From contig CAMVUM010000010.1 of NCBI GenBank assembly GCA_947170725.1, positions 20,886 to 84,885 of the forward strand: DNA of 64,000 nucleotides, in the 5' to 3' direction. Origin of the DNA: an uncultured Prevotella sp. (GTDB taxonomy: Bacteria > Bacteroidota > Bacteroidia > Bacteroidales > Bacteroidaceae). The notes beneath the pieces were generated by a model. It saw only the letters and a list, made by a program, of their open reading frames with translations, was not told the DNA's origin and did not search any database. Position 1 is the stretch's first letter. Each line of letters opens with the position of its first letter. Both the position numbers and the translations under genes were made by a program. Shown here in pieces: positions 33,681 to 42,740 of this stretch.

Positions 33681-36600
33681 TTATTTATTGCTCAGGATGA
33701 TGAGTTTCTTTGCTTTTGACACATAGCTGCCGCCCTCACAGTTGAGACGCACGCGATAGAGATAGACTCCGGTTCCAAGACGGCTGCCGTTGCCCATGGT
33801 GAGATTCCAACCGACGGTCATGGTGTTGTCCGACGGAACGGCATCGGTTTCCTGCGACCACAGGTGGCGGCCGGACATATCGAAGATGTCGAGCATGGCA
33901 CAGACATTGCTGCCTATGCGGTCATGGACGATGCGGAATGTTGTTGAGGTCGTCGCGGGATTGGGATAGCAGTCAACGTCCACGATGCTCGGCTCCTTTC
34001 CTTCCACAACGGTAAATGCAAGTTCGGCCGTGGATGAATAGTTGAGAACATCCCAGGCACGGAATAGAAGCTTGTGGTCGCCGGGCGCAAGACGCGGGAC
34101 GCTGAAACCGACACGGCCGCTGCGGTAGGAACCGAAGTCGAACGCGAAATAGTCGTTGAGCGTATATGTTGTTGACTGGTCTCCGTCAATAATCAGCTGG
34201 AGGTCGTGGCCGATTCCGCCACCTGCTACGTTGATTCCGTCATCATCATTAATCTCGGCATAGAAATATGGAGTGGAGTTGACCCTGTCGCCATTCGTGA
34301 ACGACGGCGAGTTCAGATAGCAGTATATCGACGGCCCCTTTTCGTCAGGATTGAAGTCGGTCGAGCCGTTGAGAACGATATTTTCAGTATGGCCGTGGGC
34401 TGTCATGGAATGATCGTCACTGACGGCAAAGACAATCATCTGACCCGGTTCGTCGCTGTAGCTGATATCCTTAGGAACTATGAAAGAGAACGAGAAGTCT
34501 CCGTCACGGACGGCATCGTTACCCTTGAAGATGCTGTTCGGACGGTCCTGATAGACGAATTTCGTGGAGGCCCCGTCTGAACTCGTGTTGTTCAAACGGC
34601 ACTCGATGGTCTGGATGGCGTCACGGACATTTGTCGAAATGATTCCGTTGAATCCCGAAGCCTTCTGTCCGTCCTGCTCAACATGACCTTCAACCCGGAC
34701 CTGCATGCCGGCCTTAAGCTGCATTGGTGTGTCCGTGTCGACAGGCGTGTCGTTGATACGGTCTATCACGGTTGTCAGCTTGGGGATGGCAAGACGGAGA
34801 GCCGGGTCGCCCAAAAGAGCATAATGAATCTTGTTGACAGAAGCATCCGGATAGGTTCCGGAACCCGGCATAGTTGTCACAAGGGAGTTCTTGGCCAGTC
34901 GGACAGCCTCGCCGATGGAGTTGCGGCTACCGTCGGACGTCACGTCGAACAGTTCTTTAGTGAAAGCAGTGTTGATGCGCTCGTTCCTGTCCGTATATAC
35001 CGTGCGGGTCGTTCCGAAGAAAGCTACGGCACCGCCGTTCTTATTGAACAGCGCGGCCTCGCCGATATTGTCTTCCTGACTATCGAATGGCATAATGTCG
35101 CATGAGGCCGTGACCCAAAGCGGAAGGCCGGCCGACGAGATAGAACGGAAATCGTTGATATCAATGACTTTCTCATGGGAAATCATGCTTGCGGAACCGT
35201 GACCGCTATAGCTCATCATCAAAGCTCCACTCGCCATATACTGCCTTATGAGACGTGACACGTCGGGATAGGTGTTGCCCGTTGCTGACGACGTGCGTTC
35301 GTAGGCATCCCACATGACACGCTTGATGTCAAAAGCAGGATTGTCCTTTTCAAGCATCTTCGCTATGTTGTCTGCTGCCTTCATGTGGACATTTCCGTTT
35401 CCGTCGTCACCCATCATGACAATCGTGTTCTGCCATGAGCCGGCGTTCTTATTTGTCAGATAGTTCTCTATCTTGTCGACCATCGTACGGGCCTCTTCTT
35501 CCGTGCGGACGGGGAAACGGCCCACAGCTACGTCCGGCTTACCGAGGTAGTTGCCGTTCGGCTCCTGCATCCTCTCGCCGTCGTCCAAAAGACAAAAGAA
35601 GTCCTCGGCGACGTAGCTGTCCGTAGCACTGAACGAGTTTTCACTCTCGAAACACAAGAGGAAGTCGTCCGGCGAAAGTCCCTGACAGGACGAAGTGCGC
35701 ATACGGTTGTCCCACACGCCGTCACCGAAAAGCACCAGATAGCGCGGCATGTCCTCTTCTGTTGCGGCACGGTCATAAAGCATCTTGAGATAACGCCGGT
35801 AGGCCGTGGCGTCGGGGGTTCCGCTGGAGAATTCATTGAACAGCTCGTCGGCCGGAACGATACGCACTCTCATTCCGTCGTGCGTCTCGTGCAACTCCTT
35901 GAGACGTTCTGCCTGTGCACGCAGTTTCTGGCTGGTTGGCAGCAGGATTATCATATCGGCGGGGCCGTCGGCATGGTGATCCTGATTGGTTATCCGATAG
36001 ACAAATTCCGGCGATGCGAAATCGGCACCGTGAATATTCGGTGAGCCGCATGGATTTTCACAGAGAATGGCGATATAGTCCAGACGCATTGTACCGCCGG
36101 AGGCCTGCGATATGGTTATCGTATTTGAAGAAGATATATTGCTGACGCGAAATGTGGCACTTCCGCTCAGCGCCTTGATATATTCCGTGGTACTGCCAGA
36201 CACAGTGACCTTGCCGGCTGTTACGCCATTGATGCTGACATGAGCTGTTGAAGCGGCATCGGCCGTAAGTGCGACATAAAGCCGGCCGTTCCCCTCCGCT
36301 CCGGCTGCCGGGACGGTATAGCTGCGCGACATGCCGGGACTGAATGTCCGGGCATCGTAGAGATTGCGGCCACTGTGATACCACGCGAAATCGTCAACCT
36401 CATAAATGGAATTCTTATGAATGTCACCGGGATAGAAGCTATTGACGAACGTCTGTTCATCAACAGCGAGGGGAGCACCGTCGCCCTCCGTAAGAAAATA
36501 GTAACCGTAGTCCGAATAGGGATTGCGAACGCGGTTGCCGGCCACATTCCATGACACAGGCCCTTTGGCGTAGAACAGCCGACGCCCGTCCACAACACAG

Positions 36601-37304
36601 GTCGGAACTTCCTGCAGATCGTCTGTGGAACGCAGATAGCCATCCGTCAGAATCTCCGGCTGAAGTTCTCCTCCGTAGCCATAGACCTTCACACGCGACG
36701 GGTCGGAAAAGCCGGCCTGTCTCACCAGATCGTCCGTAATCTGGAACACACCGCTACGGGGAACTCTTATCTTGGCCCAGCTACCGCTGCGCAACACTGA
36801 ATGGTCCGCATATCTGTCGGCCGGATTCAGCCGCTGACGGGTGTTATGGCTTCCGATGCGCTGCGCCAAAGTAGAATCCGAAGCCGAAGAAAATCCTGTG
36901 GAAGTCTCCAGCGGCGTTGCCTTGACGGTCAGTTTGAAGCTGACGAGTTTCATATACTTGCCGTCACGGAATACCAGCGGCACAAAAGCGATGTCCAACG
37001 AACCTTTCTTCCGGGACACGGCAAGCCCGCTGTAAACCTTCGGCATGGCCGGCAGCGTATCGGAAGTAATCCGTTGATAGCGCTCGATGTCAGCCCGGGT
37101 CATGGTGACAAACTCGGGATAGTCAATCGAAACAGTATAGGAGGAGTCGGCATAATTGCCTTCAAGTTCGTGGATATATGTAAAATAAGGCAGAAGAGAA
37201 TCTATCCTGACCTGCTCGGCAGTCAGATTGAAGAAGCCTTGGGCGGCTGTTTTCAACGTGCCGCCAATCAATGCGGCTATCATCAGGATACGTATTCTCA
37301 TCAT
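33681..37304 (-). CDS. porU: Type IX secretion system sortase PorU
   Basis: A 1207-residue C25-family (gingipain-like) cysteine protease. It cleaves the C-terminal signal of T9SS cargo at the cell surface and attaches anionic lipopolysaccharide. A signal peptide precedes a large beta-rich N-terminal domain. The catalytic pair is His702 in YSGHGSAS and Cys735 in VTASCDIMPF. PorU itself ends in a sorting-tail-like domain (GVYLYRVRLNCEGGSYVSKAKKL), as in Porphyromonas. Its ATG overlaps the FAH stop by four bases (ATGA), so translation is coupled. Expected substrates in the window are the proteins at 6885-10565 and 10693-13809. Confidence 0.92.
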   Translation of the reverse strand: MMRIRILMIAALIGGTLKTAAQGFFNLTAEQVRIDSLLPYFTYIHELEGNYADSSYTVSIDYPEFVTMTRADIERYQRITSDTLPAMPKVYSGLAVSRKKGSLDIAFVPLVFRDGKYMKLVSFKLTVKATPLETSTGFSSASDSTLAQRIGSHNTRQRLNPADRYADHSVLRSGSWAKIRVPRSGVFQITDDLVRQAGFSDPSRVKVYGYGGELQPEILTDGYLRSTDDLQEVPTCVVDGRRLFYAKGPVSWNVAGNRVRNPYSDYGYYFLTEGDGAPLAVDEQTFVNSFYPGDIHKNSIYEVDDFAWYHSGRNLYDARTFSPGMSRSYTVPAAGAEGNGRLYVALTADAASTAHVSINGVTAGKVTVSGSTTEYIKALSGSATFRVSNISSSNTITISQASGGTMRLDYIAILCENPCGSPNIHGADFASPEFVYRITNQDHHADGPADMIILLPTSQKLRAQAERLKELHETHDGMRVRIVPADELFNEFSSGTPDATAYRRYLKMLYDRAATEEDMPRYLVLFGDGVWDNRMRTSSCQGLSPDDFLLCFESENSFSATDSYVAEDFFCLLDDGERMQEPNGNYLGKPDVAVGRFPVRTEEEARTMVDKIENYLTNKNAGSWQNTIVMMGDDGNGNVHMKAADNIAKMLEKDNPAFDIKRVMWDAYERTSSATGNTYPDVSRLIRQYMASGALMMSYSGHGSASMISHEKVIDINDFRSISSAGLPLWVTASCDIMPFDSQEDNIGEAALFNKNGGAVAFFGTTRTVYTDRNERINTAFTKELFDVTSDGSRNSIGEAVRLAKNSLVTTMPGSGTYPDASVNKIHYALLGDPALRLAIPKLTTVIDRINDTPVDTDTPMQLKAGMQVRVEGHVEQDGQKASGFNGIISTNVRDAIQTIECRLNNTSSDGASTKFVYQDRPNSIFKGNDAVRDGDFSFSFIVPKDISYSDEPGQMIVFAVSDDHSMTAHGHTENIVLNGSTDFNPDEKGPSIYCYLNSPSFTNGDRVNSTPYFYAEINDDDGINVAGGGIGHDLQLIIDGDQSTTYTLNDYFAFDFGSYRSGRVGFSVPRLAPGDHKLLFRAWDVLNYSSTAELAFTVVEGKEPSIVDVDCYPNPATTSTTFRIVHDRIGSNVCAMLDIFDMSGRHLWSQETDAVPSDNTMTVGWNLTMGNGSRLGTGVYLYRVRLNCEGGSYVSKAKKLIILSNK

Positions 37305-37918
37305 TTGCAGTTAAATTCTAATACTTTTCTATCTTCCAGATATCCGACCAGATGGTCGTCAATCTTCACCGGACCGATGCCGGCCGGTGTTCCGGTGAAG
37401 AGCAGGTCGCCAGTCTTCAGTGTAAAGAAACGGCTCATATACGACACTATCTCGTCCACCCGGAAAAGCATGTCGCTCGAACAGCCTTCCTGCACGGTAC
37501 GTCCGTTGATGTCGAGATGAAAGTGGAGCGCCTGAATGTCGCGGAACTTGTCTACGCTGACCCACTCGCCGATGGCGGCCGAACCATCAAAGCCCTTGCA
37601 AAGGTCCCATGACAGCCGTGCCTCACGCAGTTTCTTCTGCAAATCGCGTGCCGTGAAATCAATGCCGACGGTCACGGCGTCATAATAACGGTGGGCGAAA
37701 CGCTCCGGAACGCTCTTACCCAAACGACAGATGCGCACCACAAGTTCCGTCTCATAGTCTATCTGTCCCAGCCAATCGGGGATAAAAAACGGTTTCCCGT
37801 CTTTAAGCAGTGCGGAATCCGGCTTTATGAATATCACAGGACTCTCTGGTTTATATAACGCTCCATCCAGCTCTTTATTGTGCTGGATATAGTTCATTCC
37901 GGTTGCAAATATCTTCAT
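37301..37918 (-). CDS. Fumarylacetoacetate hydrolase family protein
   Basis: A 205-residue FAH-fold hydrolase or decarboxylase, close to acylpyruvate hydrolases. The metal-binding motif is DYETELVVRICR (Glu-Glu pattern), with GIDFTARDLQ, the AAIGEWV segment, and FTLKTGDLLFTGTPAGIGP near the end. The natural substrate is unknown. It heads the porU-porV-ispF operon. The same gene order is known in Porphyromonas, so the position is conserved even though no role in secretion is established. Confidence 0.88.
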   Translation of the reverse strand: MKIFATGMNYIQHNKELDGALYKPESPVIFIKPDSALLKDGKPFFIPDWLGQIDYETELVVRICRLGKSVPERFAHRYYDAVTVGIDFTARDLQKKLREARLSWDLCKGFDGSAAIGEWVSVDKFRDIQALHFHLDINGRTVQEGCSSDMLFRVDEIVSYMSRFFTLKTGDLLFTGTPAGIGPVKIDDHLVGYLEDRKVLEFNCK

Positions 37919-38073
37919 GTTGTATAATATTTAGTTTTTTCGGGAAGAGAGCAATGTGTTTTCGGACAGAAAGGAATGTTTTCCGAGGAACGTGGAGAAA
38001 GAATAGTCCTCATTCCTTGTCTCTGCATCAGAAGCATTTCTCACTCCCCGCTCCTCGGGAGACTCCTCAAAAT
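37919..38073. other. Non-coding spacer with palindromic strings
   Basis: No gene is seen. The strings TTTTCCGAGGAACGTGGAGAA and ...CTCCTCGGGA are partly complementary and resemble parts of the ispH insertion (CTCCACG and TCCTCGGAAA). Confidence 0.35.
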
Positions 38074-38120
38074 AGAAAAGTCAGGAAGTGAAGCCCTGCG
38101 GCTGTCTTCCTGACTTTTCT
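38074..38120 (-). terminator. Terminator of the rplM-rpsI-rpsB-tsf operon
   Basis: AGAAAAGTCAGGAAG and CTTCCTGACTTTTCT are exact complements around a 17-nt loop, 50 bases past the tsf stop. Confidence 0.8.
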
Positions 38121-38171
38121 GTCTTATCCGATATGTCTCCGCGGAACGCGGAAACACAAACCAGTCTTTTT

Positions 38172-39170
38172 TTACTCGGCTACGAGAGTGAAGCGCTTGA
38201 AGTCAACGATCTTCAGCTCGCTGTCCTGCTGCTTCAGCCATGCGGCAACAGTAATTTTGTCACCGTCACCGAACTGGAACTCCTGGTCAACGAGGCAGTT
38301 CTCTTTCAAGAACTTGGCAACGCGGCCCTTAGCGATGTTCTCGATCATCTGTTCAGGCAGGTTGGCAGCCTTCTCGGCAGCGGTCTTCTCGCGGATTTCC
38401 TTAGCCTTGTCAGCCTCCTCACGTGTGAGCCAGCCCTTGTTGATGTTAGACTCGATGTGATCGTCTGAGTCAACGAGGTTAGGATTGATGCCGGCCTTCT
38501 TGATAGCGGCAACAACAGCCTTCTCAACCTGCTCTTCCTTTGTTTTCTGAACAGCGACATTGTACTCCTCGTCGATTACACTCTGGGGAACAGACGCCTC
38601 ATCCAAAGCTACCGGCTTCATGGCAGCCACCTGCATGGCAACCTTGTGACCGGCATCTACGGCGAGCTTGTTTGTCTGAACCATTGTGGCCAGAGTGTGC
38701 TTACCCATGTGGTCGTAAGCCTCGATGTTCTCACCCTCAAGATAGTTGTAGCCGTCCAGCTCCATCTTCTCACCGGTGATACCCGAACGCTGTGCAACAG
38801 CGTCTTCCACGTTCTGACCGTCAGCCAGCGTGAGGCCCTTGATTTCCTCTATAGTCTTGCACTTGTTTGCAACAGCGGCGTCCAGAATTGCCTGTGTAAG
38901 AGCGATGAAGTCAGCTCCATTGGCAACGAAGTCGGTCTCACACTTCAGGGCTACAATAGCACCGAAGTTGTCAGCCACCTTCACGAGCACGCAACCGTTA
39001 GAAGTCTCGCGGTCGCTACGCTTTGCAGCGATGGCGAGTCCACGCTCGCGAAGTATTTCCTTAGCCTTGTCGAAGTCTCCATCAGCCTCTGTCAGCGCGT
39101 TCTTCACGTCAGCGAGACCGGCACCTGTCATGGTGCGGAGCTTCTTTATATCAGCCATTGATACAGCCAT
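38172..39170 (-). CDS. tsf: Translation elongation factor Ts
   Basis: A 332-residue guanine-nucleotide exchange factor for EF-Tu. The N-terminal UBA-like module reads ADIKKLRTMTGAGLADVKNAL. The core carries ALKCETDFVANGADF and the coiled region KTKEEQVEKAV. Its length (about 330) is the Bacteroidetes norm. It lies 53 bases after rpsB, and the rpsB-tsf pair is nearly universal. Confidence 0.95.
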   Translation of the reverse strand: MAVSMADIKKLRTMTGAGLADVKNALTEADGDFDKAKEILRERGLAIAAKRSDRETSNGCVLVKVADNFGAIVALKCETDFVANGADFIALTQAILDAAVANKCKTIEEIKGLTLADGQNVEDAVAQRSGITGEKMELDGYNYLEGENIEAYDHMGKHTLATMVQTNKLAVDAGHKVAMQVAAMKPVALDEASVPQSVIDEEYNVAVQKTKEEQVEKAVVAAIKKAGINPNLVDSDDHIESNINKGWLTREEADKAKEIREKTAAEKAANLPEQMIENIAKGRVAKFLKENCLVDQEFQFGDGDKITVAAWLKQQDSELKIVDFKRFTLVAE

Positions 39171-39223
39171 AGTCTTATCTTTGATAAATTCGTTAATAAT
39201 AAAATTCGTATTGTCTTTCCCGA

Positions 39224-40021
39224 TTATTCAGCGTCCTTGCGGGCTCTGCGGGTGCGCTTGGGCTTCTCCTCGCCTGCCTCAGCAGCCTCGGCCTCAGCCT
39301 GAGCCTGAGCGGCGTTCTCGTCAGCCTTCTCAACCTTGCGCTCCTCCAGACCCTCGGCGATAGCTCCGCAGCAGGCAGCGAGGATTGTCTCTACGCTGTC
39401 CTTTGCATCGTCGTTTGCCGGGATGATGAAGTCGATGTTTTTCGGGTCAGAGTTTGTGTCCACGATACCGAACACGGGGATACCCAGACGGTTAGCCTCC
39501 TTAACGGCGATGCCTTCCTTCATAACGTCCACTACGAAGAGTGCGGAGGGCAGGCGGGTCAGGTCAGCGATAGAACCGAGGTTCTTCTCCAACTTTGCGC
39601 GCTGGCGTGTCACCTGAAGGAGCTCACGCTTTGAGAGGTTAGAGTATGTTCCGTCAGCCATGAGCTTGTCGATGTTCGCCATTTTCTTCACTGCCTTGCG
39701 GATTGTGGGGAAGTTGGTGAGCATACCGCCCGGCCAACGCTCGATAACGTAAGGCATGTTTACGCTTGCTGCCTTCTCGGCAACGATTTCCTTTGTCTGT
39801 TTTTTAGTAGCGACGAACAGGATTTTCTTTCCTGACTTGGCTATCTGCTTGAGGGCCTCAGCGGCCTCGTCAACCTTGGCTACGGTCTTGTGGAGATCGA
39901 TGATGTGGATTCCGTTACGCTCTGTGTAGATGTAGGGAGCCATTGCGGGGTTCCACTTGCGACGCAGGTGACCGAAGTGGCAGCCAGCCTGCAGCAACAT
40001 ATCAAAATTTGTTCTTGACAT
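39224..40021 (-). CDS. rpsB: 30S ribosomal protein S2
   Basis: A 265-residue S2 protein. It starts MSRTNFDMLLQAGCHFGHLRRKWNP and includes the S2 signatures ATKKQTKE, PGGMLTNFPTIRK, DVMKEGIAVKEANRLGIP and VDTNSDPKNIDF. It has a charged, Ala/Glu-rich C-terminal tail ending PKRTRRARKDAE. It lies 331 bases after rpsI. That long spacer contains a structured leader candidate. Confidence 0.96.
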   Translation of the reverse strand: MSRTNFDMLLQAGCHFGHLRRKWNPAMAPYIYTERNGIHIIDLHKTVAKVDEAAEALKQIAKSGKKILFVATKKQTKEIVAEKAASVNMPYVIERWPGGMLTNFPTIRKAVKKMANIDKLMADGTYSNLSKRELLQVTRQRAKLEKNLGSIADLTRLPSALFVVDVMKEGIAVKEANRLGIPVFGIVDTNSDPKNIDFIIPANDDAKDSVETILAACCGAIAEGLEERKVEKADENAAQAQAEAEAAEAGEEKPKRTRRARKDAE

Positions 40022-40079
40022 TGTTTTCTTCTTTAATTTTGTTGTTTACTTTCTTTTTTATTCTTTTTTCTTAGAACCA

Positions 40080-40181
40080 ACCACACGGTAGTCGGGAACG
40101 GTATCATGAATTATGAGTTGTCGGCCTGAGGCCGATGATTAGTTGTCCAATCAGGAATTGCCTATGTGCATGACCGTGTGA
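40080..40181 (-). promoter_or_regulatory. Candidate structured mRNA leader of rpsB
   Basis: CACACGGT (40173-40180, minus strand reading) can pair with ACCGTGTG (40082-40089), closing a domain of about 100 nt. Inside is a hairpin TCGGCCTCAGGCCGA (40121-40135). GGTCATG can also pair with CATGATACC (40100-40108), overlapping the first helix, so the two folds compete. No promoter box is found in 40022-40352. It ends 58 bases before the rpsB start. Autoregulation by S2 is known in other phyla but not shown here. Confidence 0.45.
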
Positions 40182-40352
40182 ACGGCAGCGGCAAGTTCCT
40201 CATTCCTCTTTTTTCATTCTTCACTCTTCATTTTCTCCCGGGTCCCTGCGATTTAGATACTAAACTTATTCGTGCTTCGTTTCAGCCTGTGTTATCCACA
40301 GCGATACGCCACACTGTATATATAATAGTATATATATAAATATGTGTGGGTA

Positions 40353-40739
40353 TTAACGCTTGCTGAACTGGAAGCGACGACGGGCCTTCGGCTGACCGGG
40401 CTTCTTACGCTCAACGGCACGTGCATCACGTGTGAGGAAGCCATGGTCCTTCAGGTTCTTCTTGTCTTCGGCGTTGATCTTAACCAGTGCGCGAGCGATA
40501 GCCAGACGCAGAGCCTGGCTCTGACCTGTGAAACCGCCACCGTCGAGGTTAGCCTTAATGTCATACTTCTCCAGAACCTCGAGCAGTTCCAGCGGCTGCT
40601 TAACCACATACTGCAGTATGGCTGAGGGGAAATATTCCGTTACGTCCTTCTTGTTGATCGTAATCTTGCCTGTTCCTTCGCTTACGTAAACGCGTGCCAC
40701 GGCACTCTTACGGCGACCTATTGCATTAACTACTTCCAT
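40353..40739 (-). CDS. rpsI: 30S ribosomal protein S9
   Basis: A 128-residue S9 protein beginning MEVVNAIGRRKSAVARVY, with the GGGFTGQSQALRLAIARAL signature and the basic C-terminus KKPGQPKARRRFQFSKR that reaches the tRNA in the P site. It lies 12 bases after rplM in the universal L13-S9 pair. Confidence 0.97.
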   Translation of the reverse strand: MEVVNAIGRRKSAVARVYVSEGTGKITINKKDVTEYFPSAILQYVVKQPLELLEVLEKYDIKANLDGGGFTGQSQALRLAIARALVKINAEDKKNLKDHGFLTRDARAVERKKPGQPKARRRFQFSKR

Positions 40740-40751
40740 CGTTCCTATTGT

Positions 40752-41213
40752 TTATTTATACTGGTTAATATCAATTGATTTAGGCTGCTGTGCCTCGTGC
40801 TTGTGCTCTGTACCCTCATAGATGAAGAGGTTGTTCATCAGGCTGCGTCCAAGCGGGCCTTTAGGCAGCATACCCTTTACGGCATGGCGGATGATTCTCT
40901 CAGCGCCGTCCTTCTTTGTGCGGAGCTGTGCGGGCGTGTTGAAACGCTGTCCACCGGGATAACCAGTATAGCGGGTGTACACCTTGTCTGTCTCCTTCTT
41001 ACCGGAGAACACCACCTTCTGTGCGTTGATGATGATGACGTTGTCTCCACAGTCTACGTGCGGAGTGAAAGTAGGCTTGTACTTTCCGCGGAGCAGTTTA
41101 GCGACCTTTGAGCAAAGGCGACCCACAATCTGATCGCTTGCGTCAATGACAACCCACTCCTTCTTAGCTGTTTCCTTGTTAACGGAAATAGTCTTGTAAC
41201 TTAAAGTGTTCAT
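40752..41213 (-). CDS. rplM: 50S ribosomal protein L13
   Basis: A 153-residue L13 protein with the signatures VGRLCSKVAKLLRGK, GDNVIIINAQKV, YTGYPGG and HAVKGMLPKGPLGR. First gene of the rplM-rpsI-rpsB-tsf unit. Its start follows an approximately 180-nt leader. Confidence 0.97.
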   Translation of the reverse strand: MNTLSYKTISVNKETAKKEWVVIDASDQIVGRLCSKVAKLLRGKYKPTFTPHVDCGDNVIIINAQKVVFSGKKETDKVYTRYTGYPGGQRFNTPAQLRTKKDGAERIIRHAVKGMLPKGPLGRSLMNNLFIYEGTEHKHEAQQPKSIDINQYK

Positions 41214-41395
41214 TACTAATTTTTAAATTTTACTACTAAAAAACATTTTCAATTCTTTCTCACGACCAACCGCCGGAAGAACCGTAGCTCTCCGGCTGCC
41301 TGCCGTCTGGGCGCAGATTCACTAACCGTCATGCCCGGCCAGAGACATGACTATTAACACTACGACCATGGGGATCTAAGTGTTCCCCGAAATAA
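41214..41395 (-). promoter_or_regulatory. Leader region of rplM
   Basis: About 180 nt between the promoter and the rplM start. It contains a GCCGGAG...TTCCGGC hairpin near 41270-41302. It is a candidate for ribosomal-protein feedback control. No known leader family was assigned. Confidence 0.35.
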
Positions 41396-41403
41396 TCGGA
41401 CTG

Positions 41404-41411
41404 CAAAGTTA
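41404..41411 (-). promoter_or_regulatory. Promoter -7 box of the rplM operon
   Basis: TAACTTTG on the minus strand, in the usual Bacteroidetes context GTAACTTTGCA. The span 41412-41516 has nothing else recognisable. Confidence 0.6.
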
Positions 41412-41516
41412 CGGCTTTTTCTCATTATTTAATATGCGCAGGAGACATTATACTTCATTTTTACGTATTTTTAACAGCGCATCGCCGTTTCTCCCTCATA
41501 TTACTACGTTGAGATA

Positions 41517-41566
41517 GTTTTCCAAACTAAAAGGCTTCTATGTGAAGAGGCTTTCAGTCTGAAAAC
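41517..41566 (-). terminator. Possible terminator of buk
   Basis: GTTTTC and GAAAAC close an imperfect hairpin (many G-U pairs) just after the buk stop. The T run is weak. Confidence 0.4.
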
Positions 41567-41572
41567 CAAATC

Positions 41573-42652
41573 TCAGCATCCGACAGTCCCTTTCCCGTCA
41601 TATTCCTTCACCTGAATGCGTCCCGTCAGGGCGCAGAGGGCGTTATAGGCCAGCGAGGCAATCTCGTTCTCGCCCGGCATGACGACCACCGGCGCGAGAA
41701 AATCAATCTGCGGGCGGAGCCGGTCCATACAGTAAGTGCTGTGGGCTATACCTCCTGTGAGAATTATAGCATGCTCCTCACCGTGCAGTGTGACGTGCAT
41801 CGCACCAATCTGTTTTGCCACAGTGTAGAGCATGGCGTCGAGAATCGTCCGGCAGGGTTCTTCGCCATCCTCGGCCCATCGCGATATGGTGATCATATCG
41901 TTCGTCCCCATATAGGCCATCAGTCCTCCGCGGCCATGAATCATCTTCTTCATCTGACGCATGTCATAGCGGCCGCTGAAACACATTTCGACAAGCTGGC
42001 CGGCCGGAATCGTTCCGGCGCGTTCCGTCGAGAACGGCCCTTCGCCGTCGAGGGCGTTGTTGACATCGATGACACGTCCGCAGCGGTGGGCGCTGACCGA
42101 GATTCCGCCGCCCATGTGGGCCACTACAACGGAGATGTCTTCATAACTCCGTCCGACGGAAGCCGCATAACGTCTGGCCATGGCCTTGCTGTTGAGGGCA
42201 TGGAAGACTGACTTGCGCTCGATTCCGGGAATACCGGTATAGCGGGCCACGGGCTGGAACTCGTCGACGACAACAGGATCGGCGATATATGCCGGACAGC
42301 CACATTCGGCCGCCAGTTCTGCGGCCAGCAGTCCGCCGAGGTTGCAGACATGGTCCATGGCTGCATGGCGCAGGTCGTGTTTCATAAGTTCGTTGACCTC
42401 ATAGATGCCGCCAGGCAGCGGACGTAGCAGACCGCCACGGCCGATGACGGCATCAAAGCTGACGGCGATACCGTCGGCAGCAAGCCGTTCGCGGATAAAG
42501 CGCATGCGATAGTCATACTGCTCAATACTGCTGTGGAAGTGAGACAACTCTGCCGGTGAATGATGGGCTCCAGACTGCCATAACGGACATTCATCTTCAT
42601 ATACAGCGAGCTTGGTCGATGTTGCACCGGGATTGATTATGAGGATTTTCAT
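41573..42652 (-). CDS. buk: Butyrate kinase
   Basis: A 359-residue ASKHA-fold acyl kinase that converts butyryl phosphate and ADP to butyrate and ATP. It starts NPGATSTKLAVYED and has the PxGxHH-like GAHHS region. The glycine-rich VAHMGGGISVSAH, the STERAGTIP segment, HGRGGLMAYMGTND and ILTGGIAHS follow. Branched-chain acyl phosphates are also possible substrates. It pairs with the phosphate acyltransferase gene 88 bases upstream. Confidence 0.93.
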   Translation of the reverse strand: MKILIINPGATSTKLAVYEDECPLWQSGAHHSPAELSHFHSSIEQYDYRMRFIRERLAADGIAVSFDAVIGRGGLLRPLPGGIYEVNELMKHDLRHAAMDHVCNLGGLLAAELAAECGCPAYIADPVVVDEFQPVARYTGIPGIERKSVFHALNSKAMARRYAASVGRSYEDISVVVAHMGGGISVSAHRCGRVIDVNNALDGEGPFSTERAGTIPAGQLVEMCFSGRYDMRQMKKMIHGRGGLMAYMGTNDMITISRWAEDGEEPCRTILDAMLYTVAKQIGAMHVTLHGEEHAIILTGGIAHSTYCMDRLRPQIDFLAPVVVMPGENEIASLAYNALCALTGRIQVKEYDGKGTVGC

Positions 42653-42740
42653 GAAATGGAAGTTTTAGGTTACTGTCGTTCTGATGTTATAAGGTTTCAG
42701 ATGAAAGCTGCCTTTAATATGGACAACCGTACCCCCATAG

